This document shows, piece after piece, positions 1-9,784 of a stretch of DNA of 64,000 nucleotides. The notes below the pieces were generated by a model. The model had not been told where the DNA came from, searched no databases, and saw only the letters and a list, made by a program, of their open reading frames with translations. This stretch comes from Clostridium sp. 1001271st1 H5 (GTDB lineage: Bacteria; Bacillota; Clostridia; Lachnospirales; Lachnospiraceae): positions 248,001 through 312,000 of the forward strand of contig NZ_SPHO01000006.1 in NCBI RefSeq assembly GCF_005845215.1. Reading direction: 5' to 3'. Made by a program: the position numbers and the translations under genes. Within the stretch, counting starts at the first letter, position 1, and every line of letters begins with the position of its first letter.

Positions 1-1
1 T

Positions 2-760
2 GCACGGTATGACGCCCCGAATCTGAAAGACCGGTCCAGGCCACCCATCTCTGCCCTGGAGCTGGCCGGCTTCCTCCTGGGCCTGAGCCCATCCGTGGAG
101 GAGGTAGCCTCCCTGCTGCGCACCATCCAAATCGTGGGCACTGAGGACTCTGTAACCGGAACCATTGCACCTCTTCACTGGCTGATAGCGGACAGGACCG
201 GCAAATCCATGGTCATAGAAAAGACGGCAGACGGCCTCCATCTCATGGATAATCCCATAGGCGTCCTTTCCAACAGCCCCGACTTTCAGTGGCACCTTGC
301 CAACCTGCGCAATTACATGAATGCATCCCCTGTGCAGAAGCAGACACAGACCTGGGGCAGCCTGGAATTGTCCCCCTTTGGACAGGGCGGAGGAAGCATT
401 GGCCTGCCTGGGGATTACTCTCCTCCATCCAGGTTCGTCAGGACTGCTTTCTTAAAAACCCATACGCCTGTTCCTGCGGACCGGGAGGAGGCAGTCACGG
501 CCTGTTTCCATATAATGGAAAGCGTCAGCATTCCAAAGGGACCTGTTGTCACGGACCGGGATACCCCGGATTACACCCAGTACACAGCCTTTATCAACCT
601 GTCCTCCAAAGAATACTTCTACCGGACCTACAGCGGCTCCTGCATCACCTGTGCATCACTGCCCGGCATCCCGGATACGGACAGCGGCATAAAATCGCTG
701 GCAGTCCTCAATCAGCCTGCCGCCTTCCGCCCTTTGTCAGCGTTTCAGGGCGCCTTCTAG
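2..760 (+). CDS. Choloylglycine hydrolase family (linear amide C-N hydrolase), 5'-truncated
   Basis: C-terminal ~250 residues of an Ntn-hydrolase of the bile-salt hydrolase / penicillin V acylase family, which cleave linear amide bonds such as those of conjugated bile acids. The frame is open to the window edge, so the N-terminus with the catalytic Cys is missing; the first internal start (GTG at 95) is not the real one. Family-like segments are YDAPNLKD and LLGLSPSVEEVASLL near the start, DNPIGVLSNSPDFQWHL (asparagine/loop region), and SRFVRTAFLK followed by the late FINLSSKEYFYRTY strand. The last 24 nt overlap the 3' end of the convergent kinase gene. The substrate (bile salt or other amide) cannot be told from this part. 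Confidence 0.8.
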   Translation, partial: ARYDAPNLKDRSRPPISALELAGFLLGLSPSVEEVASLLRTIQIVGTEDSVTGTIAPLHWLIADRTGKSMVIEKTADGLHLMDNPIGVLSNSPDFQWHLANLRNYMNASPVQKQTQTWGSLELSPFGQGGGSIGLPGDYSPPSRFVRTAFLKTHTPVPADREEAVTACFHIMESVSIPKGPVVTDRDTPDYTQYTAFINLSSKEYFYRTYSGSCITCASLPGIPDTDSGIKSLAVLNQPAAFRPLSAFQGAF

Positions 761-3577
761 CACCTGGTAAAGATATTCCACATCCACGGGCTTGGTCACA
801 AAGCCGTCCATACCTGCCTCTGCTGCCGCATCCGCATCCTCCTTAAAGGAATTAGCGGTCATGGCAATAATGGGAATGGATGCAGCGTCCTGTCTCTGCA
901 TCCCCCGGATGGCGCGGCAGGCTTCCAGCCCGTTCATTTCAGGCATCTGAATATCCATAAGTATGGCCTGATAGACCCCGGGGCTGCTCTCTGCAAACAG
1001 TTCCACGGCCCGTCTGCCATTCTCCGCCCTGCACACAGCGGCCCCCTTCATCTTCAGAAGCTCACTGGCTATCTCCGCGTTCAGGTCATTATCCTCAGCC
1101 AGCAGGATGTTCATGTGTTCCAGGCTGCCGGCTGACCTGTCTGTCAGACGTTTCTCCTGTTTCAGCTTCAGACCGTCTTTTGCATCCGGACCTGCTACGG
1201 GAAATACAACTGAAAAATAAAATTCACTGCCATAACCGGGCTCGCTCTTAAGCTTCAGCTCTCCTCCCATCAGCCCTACAATGGTCTTACTGATAGCCAG
1301 TCCCAGTCCGGTTCCCTGGCTCTTGGAGTAATTGGGGCCTACCTGCTCAAAGGCTCCGAATATGCGTTTCTGGTTCTCCTCAGATATACCTACGCCATTG
1401 TCGATTACCTGAAACTTATAGGTCACCTGCCGGTCCGTGCAGCTGGTCCGGGTCACCCGCATGCGGATGCTGCCGCCGGCCGGTGTAAACTTAAAGGCAT
1501 TGGAAGCCAGATTGGTCAGGACCTGCTGAAGACGGATAGAATCCCCCATAAGGGTATGGTCTCCCACATCCATTTCCACTGTAAACTCCAGGCCCCGGCG
1601 TACAGCCTCTGCCGTCATCATCCCCTCCAGCTCATCCATGGTATCCTTCATGGAAAAGGCTTCGTGTGCCACTGTCATTTTGCCGCTCTCGATGCGGCTC
1701 ATATCCAGTATATCGCTAATCAGCCGCAGGAGGTACTGGGAGGAGGACCTGATTTTCTTCAGGTTCTCCCTTACCGGCTCCGGCACATCCTCCATCATTG
1801 AGGTCAAATCGCTGAGCCCCACAATAGCGTTCATGGGCGTACGTATCTCATGGCTCATCCTGGACAGGAATTCGCCCTTGGCCCGGCTGGCCGCCTCTGC
1901 CCGTTCCAGGCTGCTCTGCATCCTGGCGGCACGGACCCTGGAACGGGCAGCTGCCATTACCAGGACCATCACTATCAGGAAAATGCACACCGTAACAGAC
2001 ACAAACATCACCGGGTTCGCATATATCATCTTCACGATGGTAGCGGAGCTGGATCCAATGGTTATCATGTTCTGGTTGGTCAATGCTGTTTTCTGCTCAC
2101 TGCTCAGACTGTTGATGGACTTATTCAGGATAGGGAGCAGCTCGCCGTCAACCGGTCTGGTAACTGCAAAGCAGATATCATTCCTGTCGTTAATCAGTGT
2201 ATTTGGCACCACATTAGGATAGTGGCTGGCCTGCATTTCGTGCTCAATCTTGGTGGATATCCCATAAAAAAAGTCTACCTCCCCATTGTTTACTGCCCTC
2301 AGCGCCGCCTTGACATTGGGGAAATATCTGACCTCATCCGCCTTTAACCCTTTTGGCAGACGGCGCCCTTCGATGATAGCCCCCACCAGGCCCTCCGAAG
2401 GATAGCTGACGCCCTTGTTTCTGACAATGATATCGCTCATGGATGCATAGGCCTTGGTAAGAGCCAGCCGCATGTCCGCCCCGTCCTCCTCGGAACCCAG
2501 GAATGCCCCCAGCACATCCGCCCTGCCCTGCCGTACCAGCTCCAGGGCTTCCTCATAGGTGTCTGTATATACGTAGCTGAATTCCAGCCCTGAAAAGTCA
2601 GTGACAATCTCCAGCACGTCCGGAATCAGTCCGTTGTGCATATCACTTTCTGTTTCCAGACAGAACAGGGGATGCCAGTCCCTGACCACTGCAACCGACA
2701 CACACTGCTTTCCGCTGATATATGCCCGTTCCTCCTCGTTCAGGTAAATACTCTCAATGCCGCTGTCCGGAAAATTGGCATTATACCGTTCCTCTGCAAA
2801 ATTAGGATTGGAGTCAACAATCTTGCTCATAGCCATATTCATGCCATCCAGGATTTCCTGGTTCCCCGGAGTGGTCACAATATAATATGGCTGGGAGTCA
2901 AATTCCGCAACCACCCGGAAGGGTCCCGCTGTATCTGAGTTATTTCCCAGAAGCATGTCCACTTCCTTATTGGCCAGATGCAGATAAAGATTTCCATCTG
3001 TCAGCTGTTCCTTGGAAAGGTATCTGAGGGTGCAGTCCATCCCGTTAAAATCCAGGAATTCCTGTAGCCTGCGCGTATTCTCCACAGCCTGTTCATATAC
3101 GCCTATGGTCTTGCCGTCCATGCTCTTCCAGTCATAAGTCTTGATGCTCTCATCATCCCTGCGGGCCAGAAGTACGGTTTTGCTGTAGCCTGTATTGTAA
3201 TCCGGATAGGCGAAATACTGTTCAAACTCCGGCTGGTAATAAGTCCCGCCCATCAGGTCGTATTTCCCGTCCAGAAAATCCGGAATCATGGCCTCCGCAG
3301 TTGTATCAATATACTCGTACTGCCAGCCTGTATACTTTGCTATTTCATTCAGATAGTCCACCACTATACCGTGTCTGGTCCCGTTCCCGTCTGTCTCCGA
3401 CATTCCCTCCACAGGCGGGAATGCCACCCTGAGCACCTTATCCCCTTCCTGCGCCTTATCTTCGTTCCTGATACCTGCCTGCGCATCGCTGCATGAAAGC
3501 ACAAAAAACAAGCATAAAAAGACCAGGACACCTGCCACTCCCGCCATCCTCTTTTTTGCCTGTATTGATTTTCTCAT
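737..3577 (-). CDS. Hybrid sensor histidine kinase with tandem periplasmic-binding-type sensor domains
   Basis: 946 residues. Order: signal peptide with a Cys at 29 (FFVLSC, possible lipobox-like end) at 1-34; two SBP_bac_3-like binding domains at about 48-275 and 288-510; one membrane helix at about 520-545; HisKA with phospho-acceptor His576 in SRMSHEIRTPMNAIVGL; HATPase with N box NLASNAFKF (~690) and G boxes DNGVG (726-730) and GTGLGL (755-760); and a C-terminal receiver domain with Asp875 in LMDIQMPEMNG and Lys929. There is no HPt domain and no adjacent response regulator, so the phosphorelay partner is elsewhere. The layout resembles BvgS/EvgS kinases, which sense small ligands outside the membrane. 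The ligand is unknown. Confidence 0.9.
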   Translation of the reverse strand: MRKSIQAKKRMAGVAGVLVFLCLFFVLSCSDAQAGIRNEDKAQEGDKVLRVAFPPVEGMSETDGNGTRHGIVVDYLNEIAKYTGWQYEYIDTTAEAMIPDFLDGKYDLMGGTYYQPEFEQYFAYPDYNTGYSKTVLLARRDDESIKTYDWKSMDGKTIGVYEQAVENTRRLQEFLDFNGMDCTLRYLSKEQLTDGNLYLHLANKEVDMLLGNNSDTAGPFRVVAEFDSQPYYIVTTPGNQEILDGMNMAMSKIVDSNPNFAEERYNANFPDSGIESIYLNEEERAYISGKQCVSVAVVRDWHPLFCLETESDMHNGLIPDVLEIVTDFSGLEFSYVYTDTYEEALELVRQGRADVLGAFLGSEEDGADMRLALTKAYASMSDIIVRNKGVSYPSEGLVGAIIEGRRLPKGLKADEVRYFPNVKAALRAVNNGEVDFFYGISTKIEHEMQASHYPNVVPNTLINDRNDICFAVTRPVDGELLPILNKSINSLSSEQKTALTNQNMITIGSSSATIVKMIYANPVMFVSVTVCIFLIVMVLVMAAARSRVRAARMQSSLERAEAASRAKGEFLSRMSHEIRTPMNAIVGLSDLTSMMEDVPEPVRENLKKIRSSSQYLLRLISDILDMSRIESGKMTVAHEAFSMKDTMDELEGMMTAEAVRRGLEFTVEMDVGDHTLMGDSIRLQQVLTNLASNAFKFTPAGGSIRMRVTRTSCTDRQVTYKFQVIDNGVGISEENQKRIFGAFEQVGPNYSKSQGTGLGLAISKTIVGLMGGELKLKSEPGYGSEFYFSVVFPVAGPDAKDGLKLKQEKRLTDRSAGSLEHMNILLAEDNDLNAEIASELLKMKGAAVCRAENGRRAVELFAESSPGVYQAILMDIQMPEMNGLEACRAIRGMQRQDAASIPIIAMTANSFKEDADAAAEAGMDGFVTKPVDVEYLYQVLEGALKR

Positions 3578-3850
3578 ATCAGAGCTCCTTTTTTCCGTCC
3601 TGTCCGGTTTCTGCTGTGTTACACAGCCATGGTTAAGTCAAAAGCCTGCTGTTATTTATTTTATCACGTATTTGCCTGACTTGCTATCCCTAAAGTACAT
3701 ATGACCCGGAAAGGCCATCAAATGAAGCTAGTGTGTAACCGGACCGGCTGGGAGAAACAATACGGCCCCTTGACGGGGCCGCCTGATTTAAAGGTATGAT
3801 ATAGAAAATATGTCCGGAATTTGGTACAATGGCAGTATGATTATATTTGA

Positions 3851-4046
3851 CAGGAGACAGATATGCCGACCGGGTTGTTTAACCGCAGGCGGTTGAAGGA
3901 ATACATGGATATACGCTGCCGTGACCAGTATTTTACCTTTGCCGTCTTCTATATTGACCTGGACAAGTTCAAACCCGTCAATGACACCCAGGGGCACGCC
4001 TGCGGCGACGCCGTGTTAAGGGAAACAGCAAAACGAATCAAGGCAG
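3851..4046 (+). pseudogene. GGDEF (diguanylate cyclase) N-terminal fragment
   Basis: The frame reads TDMPTGLFNRRRLKEYMD, then FAVFYIDLDKFKPVNDTQG and HACGDAVLRETAKRIKAV. This is the first third of a GGDEF domain (the D-P-L-T-G-L-x-N-R-R and D-x-D-x-F-K-x-x-N-D motifs). Similarity stops about 10 nt before the end of the convergent aldolase gene, so the GG(D/E)EF signature itself is absent. An in-frame TGA lies just upstream (3848). It is a recombination remnant; no function is expected. Confidence 0.75.
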
Positions 4047-4055
4047 TCCCGGCGC

Positions 4056-4661
4056 TTACCTCACCCCTGCCGCCCTCAGCATCCAGGCAATCCTGGCGCT
4101 TTCCTCCAGTTCTTCCAGGCAGTAAAAGGCGTCCATCAGACTTTTTCCCGGCACCACTGCCCCGTGCTGTTTCAGAAGATAGCCGTCACTGTCCATTACG
4201 CGCTGTTCAAAGGCGTCAAACAGCGCCTGGGAGCCTGGTTTCTCATAGGGTATCAGACCCACCCTTCCCAGCTTCATCTTCAGATATGGGGTATGGTCCG
4301 GGATTGCATCCGTCTCGTCCAAGGCAGGCACAAAACTCCACAGCACTCCATAGGTGCCGTGGGTATGCAGGACAGCGCCTGTTTCCGGTTTTTTCCGGTA
4401 TACCTTCAGATGCAGGGGCCACTCCTTGCTGGGCTTGTTCCGGCTCAGACAGGTGCCGTCCATATCCATAACAGCGAAATCATCCTCCTTCATGTTCCCA
4501 AAGCAGCTTCCGCTCCGGCTGATATACATTCTTCCATCATGAATAAAACTCATATTGGCCGATGAACCGGCTGTCTTGTTCCGTTCAAACAGGCTTCTTC
4601 CAATCCAGACCGCGTCCTTTAATTTCTGCTCTAATAAATTCTGCCCTAATTCCTTGTCCAT
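4056..4661 (-). CDS. otnC: Class II aldolase/adducin family, OtnC-like 3-oxo-tetronate 4-phosphate decarboxylase
   Basis: 201 residues, class II aldolase fold. The metal-binding histidines are seen in VLHTHGTYG (HxH) and in LLKQHGAVV; the substrate loop SNMSFIHDGRMYISRSG is near residue 35. It starts 2 nt after the stop of the OtnK-like kinase gene, with a GGAGG site, so the two are co-transcribed. In the known pathway, OtnK phosphorylates a 3-oxo-tetronate and OtnC decarboxylates it to dihydroxyacetone phosphate. Assignment to OtnC rather than a fuculose-phosphate aldolase rests mainly on this pairing. Confidence 0.75.
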   Translation of the reverse strand: MDKELGQNLLEQKLKDAVWIGRSLFERNKTAGSSANMSFIHDGRMYISRSGSCFGNMKEDDFAVMDMDGTCLSRNKPSKEWPLHLKVYRKKPETGAVLHTHGTYGVLWSFVPALDETDAIPDHTPYLKMKLGRVGLIPYEKPGSQALFDAFEQRVMDSDGYLLKQHGAVVPGKSLMDAFYCLEELEESARIAWMLRAAGVR

Positions 4662-4663
4662 CC

Positions 4664-5932
4664 CTATCCTTCCTCCCTCCGGGTCATCTCCAATACCTTT
4701 TCAAAAAACTCCTCCTGCCCAAAATTCCCGGACTTTAACACCAGCCGGATTTCCCTGTTCTCCATGGGCACCATGACCGGTACTCCGGGCGCAACGCTGG
4801 CGCCAATCCGGTAAGAAGAAAATCCCAGCCGCTTTGTCACTGCGCCTGATGTCTCTCCCCCTGCCACCACCACTCTCCTGATTCCATGGGCCACAGCCCG
4901 TTCCGCCAGCTCAGCGGCTGCCTGCTCCAGCATCCGGGCCACATGCTCCTGGCCGTACCGCTGCACGTCTTTCACGTTTTGGGCTGTATCTGAGCTGTAC
5001 ACCAGCACCGGGGTTCCCCAGTTTTCCCTCACAAACCTCCAGGCATCCTCCGGCGTCTCCCTGCCCTCAAGCATGGCTATGGGGTCCATCTTATAGCTGA
5101 GTCCTCCGTGCGCCTGATAATAGCCAATCTGCCCAAGGGTAGCCTTAGAACAGCTGCCTGCCAGCAGGATGGCCGGTCCTTCCGCCTGGATGTCCAGCTC
5201 CGGCGGCATTTCCTGATGTTTGCTCAGGCGCTTTGCCAGTGGCTCCAGAATCCCGCTTCCCCCTGTCAGCAGGGGCAGGTCCCCGAACAGCTCCACAATC
5301 CGCTCCCCATCCGCCATATCCTGATAATCCGGTATTACGTAAAAATGCGCCTGTGCCCCTGACTGCCCCATGCACATGGCGCGGATTTCATCAGCAGGCC
5401 CGTCCATCTGCTCCTTCCAGAGCTCCACACAGGGATATTTGCTCTGAGGCTCCATCAGGTTGGCGATTCTGCAGTCCCACATGGGGGTCAGAGGATGGTT
5501 CTTCATAGGGCTTTCATGCAGCGGAACCCCGCCCACATACAGTTTCCCGTTCCTTACCGCCCGTCCGTTGACCGGCAGCGCCGGACACAGGACCGTATAG
5601 GGCGTGCCAAGAAATTCCATGGCCGCATCCGCAACAGGGCCAATATTCCCCTGAGGTGTTGAGTCAAAGGTGGAGCAGTATTTCAGATAAAACTTCTCAG
5701 CACCCTGCTCCTTCAGCCATTCCAGGGACTCCATGGTATCCGCCACAGCCTCCCTGGTGTTCTGGGTCCTAGACTTAAGCGCAATCACAATGGCCTGTAC
5801 TCCCTCTGCAATCCTGCTTCCTTTTTCCGGAATACCGTTAAAGAGCTGGACCGACATGCCTCCCTTTACCAGAAATGAGGCTGCATCGCTGGCGCCTGTA
5901 AAATCATCGGCTACACATCCGAATATTGGCAT
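4664..5932 (-). CDS. otnK: Four-carbon acid sugar kinase (OtnK-like, DUF1537 family)
   Basis: 422 residues from the ATG at 5932, chosen because AGGAGG lies 6 nt upstream and MPIFGCVADDFTGASDAA is the usual N-terminus; a longer in-frame start at 5983 has no ribosome site. The N-terminal sugar-binding motif ADDFTGASD, the middle KYCSTFDSTPQGNIGPV, and the C-terminal nucleotide-binding VVVAGGETSGAV are all present. It phosphorylates 3-oxo-tetronates or related four-carbon acid sugars. The isomerase OtnI and a dedicated dehydrogenase of the DenD/LtnD type are not beside it; the COG4091 gene upstream may supply the oxidation step. Confidence 0.85.
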   Translation of the reverse strand: MPIFGCVADDFTGASDAASFLVKGGMSVQLFNGIPEKGSRIAEGVQAIVIALKSRTQNTREAVADTMESLEWLKEQGAEKFYLKYCSTFDSTPQGNIGPVADAAMEFLGTPYTVLCPALPVNGRAVRNGKLYVGGVPLHESPMKNHPLTPMWDCRIANLMEPQSKYPCVELWKEQMDGPADEIRAMCMGQSGAQAHFYVIPDYQDMADGERIVELFGDLPLLTGGSGILEPLAKRLSKHQEMPPELDIQAEGPAILLAGSCSKATLGQIGYYQAHGGLSYKMDPIAMLEGRETPEDAWRFVRENWGTPVLVYSSDTAQNVKDVQRYGQEHVARMLEQAAAELAERAVAHGIRRVVVAGGETSGAVTKRLGFSSYRIGASVAPGVPVMVPMENREIRLVLKSGNFGQEEFFEKVLEMTRREEG

Positions 5933-6099
5933 AGTCTTCCTCCTGTTATTATGAAATAGTCCTTTTGAATCATTATACGTCAAATCCAGTTTCAGTTAAA
6001 CCTGCAAAAATGATAATGCTGCAAAACCAACCAGCGCCAGTCCCGCAGCATATCCTTGCAGCATATTGTATATATGACTGCCTTACCCATGACAGCTCC

Positions 6100-7470
6100 T
6101 TAAAGCTTTGTCCCCTTGTTATATAATTCATACGGCAGGCTTCCTGACAAGTCCACTGCGTCCCTTGTTATGGGTTCTCCAGCCTTTATATCCCTAAGAA
6201 GCTCCATACCGTTCAGCAAGTAGAACGGCGCAATGTTCTCTGCATCCTTAAGCTCCCACAACTCAGGTACCAGACCGTCAATGGAATGATGATGCCCCTG
6301 CACTTTTAAGACAGTTCCCTTTGCCAAATCCCTCTGGGCAACTCCTGTCATCACAGAAACCTGACGGCATTCCCTGTGGGTCCCTATTCCCAGCATATCC
6401 CCCAGAAGGATGGACAGAGGCGTCTCAAGTCCCATATAATGGTAGGGGAGATAGACACAGGCATATCTGCCATTTCTGCTTACCACATGGCCTTTGCTTG
6501 CGAGCAGATTCCACACGGTTTTATTTTCACACTTTATAATGATGAATACACCTCCTGCAAAGCTTGCTTCATCCGGTGCCCTCAGGTTGCAGAACACATC
6601 CACGACCCCTGTCTTTTTCAGGATTCCTCCGTCCTCCTCAGGAATGAAGATATCTGCCAGTTCGCTGATTTTGGCAACCGGATAATTCAAACGTGCGTCC
6701 GCGGGAAGCAGTCCTGTCACATTGGAAACAAGGTTCATCTCACAAAGGTCCGCAGATATGACAGCCATATACTTATCCAGCACCTTTCGGCGCCCCTCAA
6801 GTGTTTCCCGTCCTTCATAGTTCCAAAACTCCCTGAGTCCCGGTATATTCTCCTGGGGTTTCTCCTCGCCCTCCATATAGGTAAACTGACAGGTATCCGG
6901 ATTCCAGACAAAGTCATACTCACTGGCCTTTCCGGCTGCTATGATTTCCAATCCCAGAATCCTGCCCCATGAATAAAGGTCCAGAAGATTTCGCGGCTGG
7001 TCACCGTTTACAAGGGAATACACCGTTCCGCACTCGTCAGCAATATGGTTTAAAACCGGACCGCAGACACTGTCGGTTTCTTTGGAAACCATGTATACAT
7101 TGATTCCCTTTTTTAAAGCATCCTCTGCTACCTCTGAACTCACGGCCGTATTGCCGGTGCACTCCACCAATGCCGTTATATCACTTTCCAAAACCAGCCT
7201 GTAATCATGTACAATAATGACCGCGTCCCTGGCCGCATCCCGGACCTGCTCTTTATTTTCACATATGATAATGCTGTCTTCAGCATATCCTAATCCGGTC
7301 AGCACTTCTATACATTCAGTCACGTGCCGTGAAGAAATCAGCCTCAATTCCATAGAATCAACCTTTGGAATCTGTGCCAGCAGTGTATAGCCATAACCGC
7401 GGGTCGCACCAATGATACCTACTCTCGACTTTTTTCCGCCGCTGTTCTTCAATAAAGTTGTGTAATCCAT
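6100..7470 (-). CDS. NAD(P)-dependent oxidoreductase with C-terminal SAF domain (COG4091 type)
   Basis: About 456 residues. Rossmann-type N-terminus SRVGIIGATRGYGYTLL, then a homoserine-dehydrogenase-like core (ITALVECTGNTAVSSEVAEDAL, then KKGINVYMVSKETD) and a C-terminal SAF-like segment (GTVLKVQGHHHSIDGL, then AGEPITRDAVDL). COG4091 proteins are called predicted homoserine dehydrogenases but are often found in acid-sugar catabolic clusters. Placement upstream of OtnK/OtnC suggests it oxidises the sugar acid before phosphorylation. This is inference. The ATG at 7470 is preferred over the TTG at 7479 because AAAGGA is correctly spaced from it. Confidence 0.75.
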   Translation of the reverse strand: MDYTTLLKNSGGKKSRVGIIGATRGYGYTLLAQIPKVDSMELRLISSRHVTECIEVLTGLGYAEDSIIICENKEQVRDAARDAVIIVHDYRLVLESDITALVECTGNTAVSSEVAEDALKKGINVYMVSKETDSVCGPVLNHIADECGTVYSLVNGDQPRNLLDLYSWGRILGLEIIAAGKASEYDFVWNPDTCQFTYMEGEEKPQENIPGLREFWNYEGRETLEGRRKVLDKYMAVISADLCEMNLVSNVTGLLPADARLNYPVAKISELADIFIPEEDGGILKKTGVVDVFCNLRAPDEASFAGGVFIIIKCENKTVWNLLASKGHVVSRNGRYACVYLPYHYMGLETPLSILLGDMLGIGTHRECRQVSVMTGVAQRDLAKGTVLKVQGHHHSIDGLVPELWELKDAENIAPFYLLNGMELLRDIKAGEPITRDAVDLSGSLPYELYNKGTKL

Positions 7471-7645
7471 ACCGCGCAATTCCTTTCTGTTTTATATTTT
7501 CATTTCCCATGCTTATCCGATAAAGCTGCTGCTATTAACATATATTAGCAAATATTATGCCAAAAGCAGCCTCTTGAGGAAATGAACCAAAAACAGGGAG
7601 AACCATTTTAAATACAAGGGTTTCCGGCCAGAAGGAATGGCAGCC

Positions 7646-8216
7646 CTAAAAGTAACTTTGATAATTGTGTAACATGTATGCAACAAAGAGAGGGGGATGT
7701 ATGCAACACTGATGCATCACAGCTGCCATGCAGTCCTGTTGGAGTCCGTTCCAAATCCGTGTTCCGAATCCTTTGGCTGCACGAAGAAAATACGCCTTTA
7801 TAACCACATGGCTCCACGGGGCAGCACCTGTGGATGACGGCATGGATGAATACGGAACCATGCCCACGGTTCCGTTAATCACCCGTATTATGGCCTTCTC
7901 CATATCCAGCGTAATTTCCTCCCTGGATTTTCCTTCAAAATACAGGCTAATTCTGCGCACATCCCCGGCTGTAAGGGCCAGTGTATTCAGTCCTTTTCCC
8001 GCCTCTGCCGCAGATTCCCCTGCCAAATTCCACCCGCTGCCATCTTCTCAGGCTCTCGTTGCGGCATACTGCCAGTTCCTGCGCCTCCATCTGTGACAGT
8101 GCCAGCCCGAACCGGGCCGTTTCCTCATTGCAGGCCAGAATCTCCGCTAATTCCCTGCGGCTTTTCTCCTGCTGCAGCAGCATAAAAAAAGTCCCTGTTT
8201 CTCCCATATGCGTCAC
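7646..8216 (-). pseudogene. Decayed region with DUF6323-like N-terminal fragment
   Basis: From 8216 one frame gives a protein-like stretch (ACNEETARFGLALSQMEAQ, then AVCRNESLRRWQRVEFG) that resembles the start of DUF6323 proteins of Lachnospiraceae. Near 8010 the frame turns into Gly/Arg-rich noise. A second frame (8026-7646) takes over with LTAGDVRRISLYFEGKSREE and then also becomes unconvincing. I read this as a frameshifted or deletion-fused remnant. The 860 bp between the oxidoreductase and the SMI1 gene hold nothing else I can support. Confidence 0.4.
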
Positions 8217-8306
8217 CCCTCCTTAAAGTGGATACCCATGATACGGCGGGGGCAGGAGCATTACAAGTCTTGATTTTCGGGTGTTTTCGTGGTATTATAA
8301 AAACAG

Positions 8307-8342
8307 AAAGACAGAGGATTTTTCATATCCCCTGTCTTTTTC
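8307..8342 (-). terminator. Intrinsic terminator after the SMI1/KNR4 gene
   Basis: Stem AAAGACAG/CTGTCTTT extended by GGAT/ATCC with one mismatch. On the minus strand the hairpin is followed by CTGTTTTTAT. It lies 20 nt past the stop of the SMI1 gene. The plus strand also ends in a short T-run, so it may work both ways. Confidence 0.7.
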
Positions 8343-8362
8343 ATTATCATGTTTCCCCAATC

Positions 8363-9769
8363 CTATTGATTCCGATTTATTAACGTATAATCTGCAACCT
8401 TATTTGTCTTAAACGCAATCTTCAGATTGGACTCCATTGTGCTGTCTCCCTTATACCGCTCCCCCATCCACTTATATGTGTCCGTCAGCTCCGGACAGGG
8501 GGTACGGGACATTGCCTGCAATGCGGCGTGAGCCAGCCAGTAATCCTCTCCCCGCATCAGTCCTGCAAATAATTCAATGAAATCCAGCTTATCCGGGCAC
8601 CCTCCCATCACGCAGACAGCTGTCCGCCTGTCCTGGATGCTGTTTTCACTATGTTCCGCAAAATCAGCCAAATCAGATGCTTTCCTGCAGCTGCAGTCTC
8701 CCAGGAAAAATAGAATCCTGGACTTATCCTTTATGTCAGGCCGGTACAGTAAACGGACCATTTTTTCATAAAACCTGTCTTTATACTGGTCCGGCATTCT
8801 TCTTGCACAGGACACGGCTCCCTGGGGATGGTTTCCCGCCAAGGTCTCTTCAAATACCTCCAGGCCCTTCATCGGCGCCAGCCTGAACAGCAGCTCTCCC
8901 TTGGCTCCATCTGTCTCCGGTCTGTCCCGCTGCATCAGCAGCTCAATGGTTTCAGGCTCCGCCTCCCTGAACTTATGGAAACCGGACAGAATCCGCAGTT
9001 TGTCTTCTGTCCGGACAGCGCCCGCATATTCCTGCCTGAGCTCCTGCTCCGATTTCAGGCTGATATAACCATAGGATACAAGGTCGTGTCCGGCCAGAAT
9101 TTCCAGGAAAAACTGCTCATACCACTCCAGAAATGTATGTCCTGTAAAAAAAGGGCCGTATTCCGGTTCCAGATTCCAATCCATGTATACAATTTTTCCC
9201 TTCTCGCTCCCCTTCCACATCAGCAGATTATCGCAGGTGCATCCCTGGGTCCCGATGACCAGCAGGCCGGAACAGACCTGCTTCATTCTGGCATTATATG
9301 CTTCATCGTCATCCGTTTCCTCTAACTCTTCCATGGCCCGTGCCCAGTCACCGGGACTCATATCCCGGTCAATGAATGCAGGCAGGCCATCCTTATCCCT
9401 GTCGTCATAGGACTCCAGGCATTCCGCGTACATTGGCAGGCTTTCCAGGGAATAGAGGCCGTAATACGGCCCGGCCCCGCCATTTCCCACCTTGGTAAGG
9501 AAGAATACATATTCATCCGGAAGGGTCAGATGAAATCGCTCCTCAAACTGCCGTACCTCCTCCCGCGTCACGGTGGGATTCAGTTTATACCCATGCCTTG
9601 ATGAACCGAAAACATCCCTGTTTTCATCCTTTTTCCCTGCCCGCTTCACCAAATCCTTTATATACGCGGCATGGGCATCCGACAATGGCTCATATGTACG
9701 GGACGGCATGGATTCATTCTTTTTTCTAAGATACGAGGATAACCGCTCTGCTATTGTTGCACCCGGCAT
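8363..9769 (-). CDS. SMI1/KNR4 (SUKH) family protein with C-terminal HEAT-like region
   Basis: 468 residues. The SUKH core is near residues 65-220, with TREEVRQFEERFHLTLPDEY, then FFLTKVGNGGAGPYYGLYSL and later LVIGTQGCTCDNLLMW. The C-terminal half is helical with leucine-rich pairs (LAPMKGLEVFEETL, YWLAHAALQAM), suggesting HEAT-like repeats. SUKH proteins are often immunity proteins to polymorphic toxins, but no toxin gene is next to it. It begins 15 nt after the lincosamide nucleotidyltransferase-like gene, so the two probably form an operon. Its partner is unknown. Confidence 0.75.
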   Translation of the reverse strand: MPGATIAERLSSYLRKKNESMPSRTYEPLSDAHAAYIKDLVKRAGKKDENRDVFGSSRHGYKLNPTVTREEVRQFEERFHLTLPDEYVFFLTKVGNGGAGPYYGLYSLESLPMYAECLESYDDRDKDGLPAFIDRDMSPGDWARAMEELEETDDDEAYNARMKQVCSGLLVIGTQGCTCDNLLMWKGSEKGKIVYMDWNLEPEYGPFFTGHTFLEWYEQFFLEILAGHDLVSYGYISLKSEQELRQEYAGAVRTEDKLRILSGFHKFREAEPETIELLMQRDRPETDGAKGELLFRLAPMKGLEVFEETLAGNHPQGAVSCARRMPDQYKDRFYEKMVRLLYRPDIKDKSRILFFLGDCSCRKASDLADFAEHSENSIQDRRTAVCVMGGCPDKLDFIELFAGLMRGEDYWLAHAALQAMSRTPCPELTDTYKWMGERYKGDSTMESNLKIAFKTNKVADYTLINRNQ

Positions 9770-9784
9770 ATGGAAACCTCCCTG

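Noticed and set aside
3763..3782. GGCCCC/GGGGCC hairpin as a terminator
   Set aside because: Stem is strong but neither strand has a convincing T-run after it, and no gene ends beside it except the GGDEF scar.
5984..6099. Short hydrophobic frame between the oxidoreductase and the kinase gene (MLQGYAAGLALVGFAALSFL)
   Set aside because: Only about 22 codons, no ribosome site; perhaps the tail of a lost transporter, but too short to annotate.
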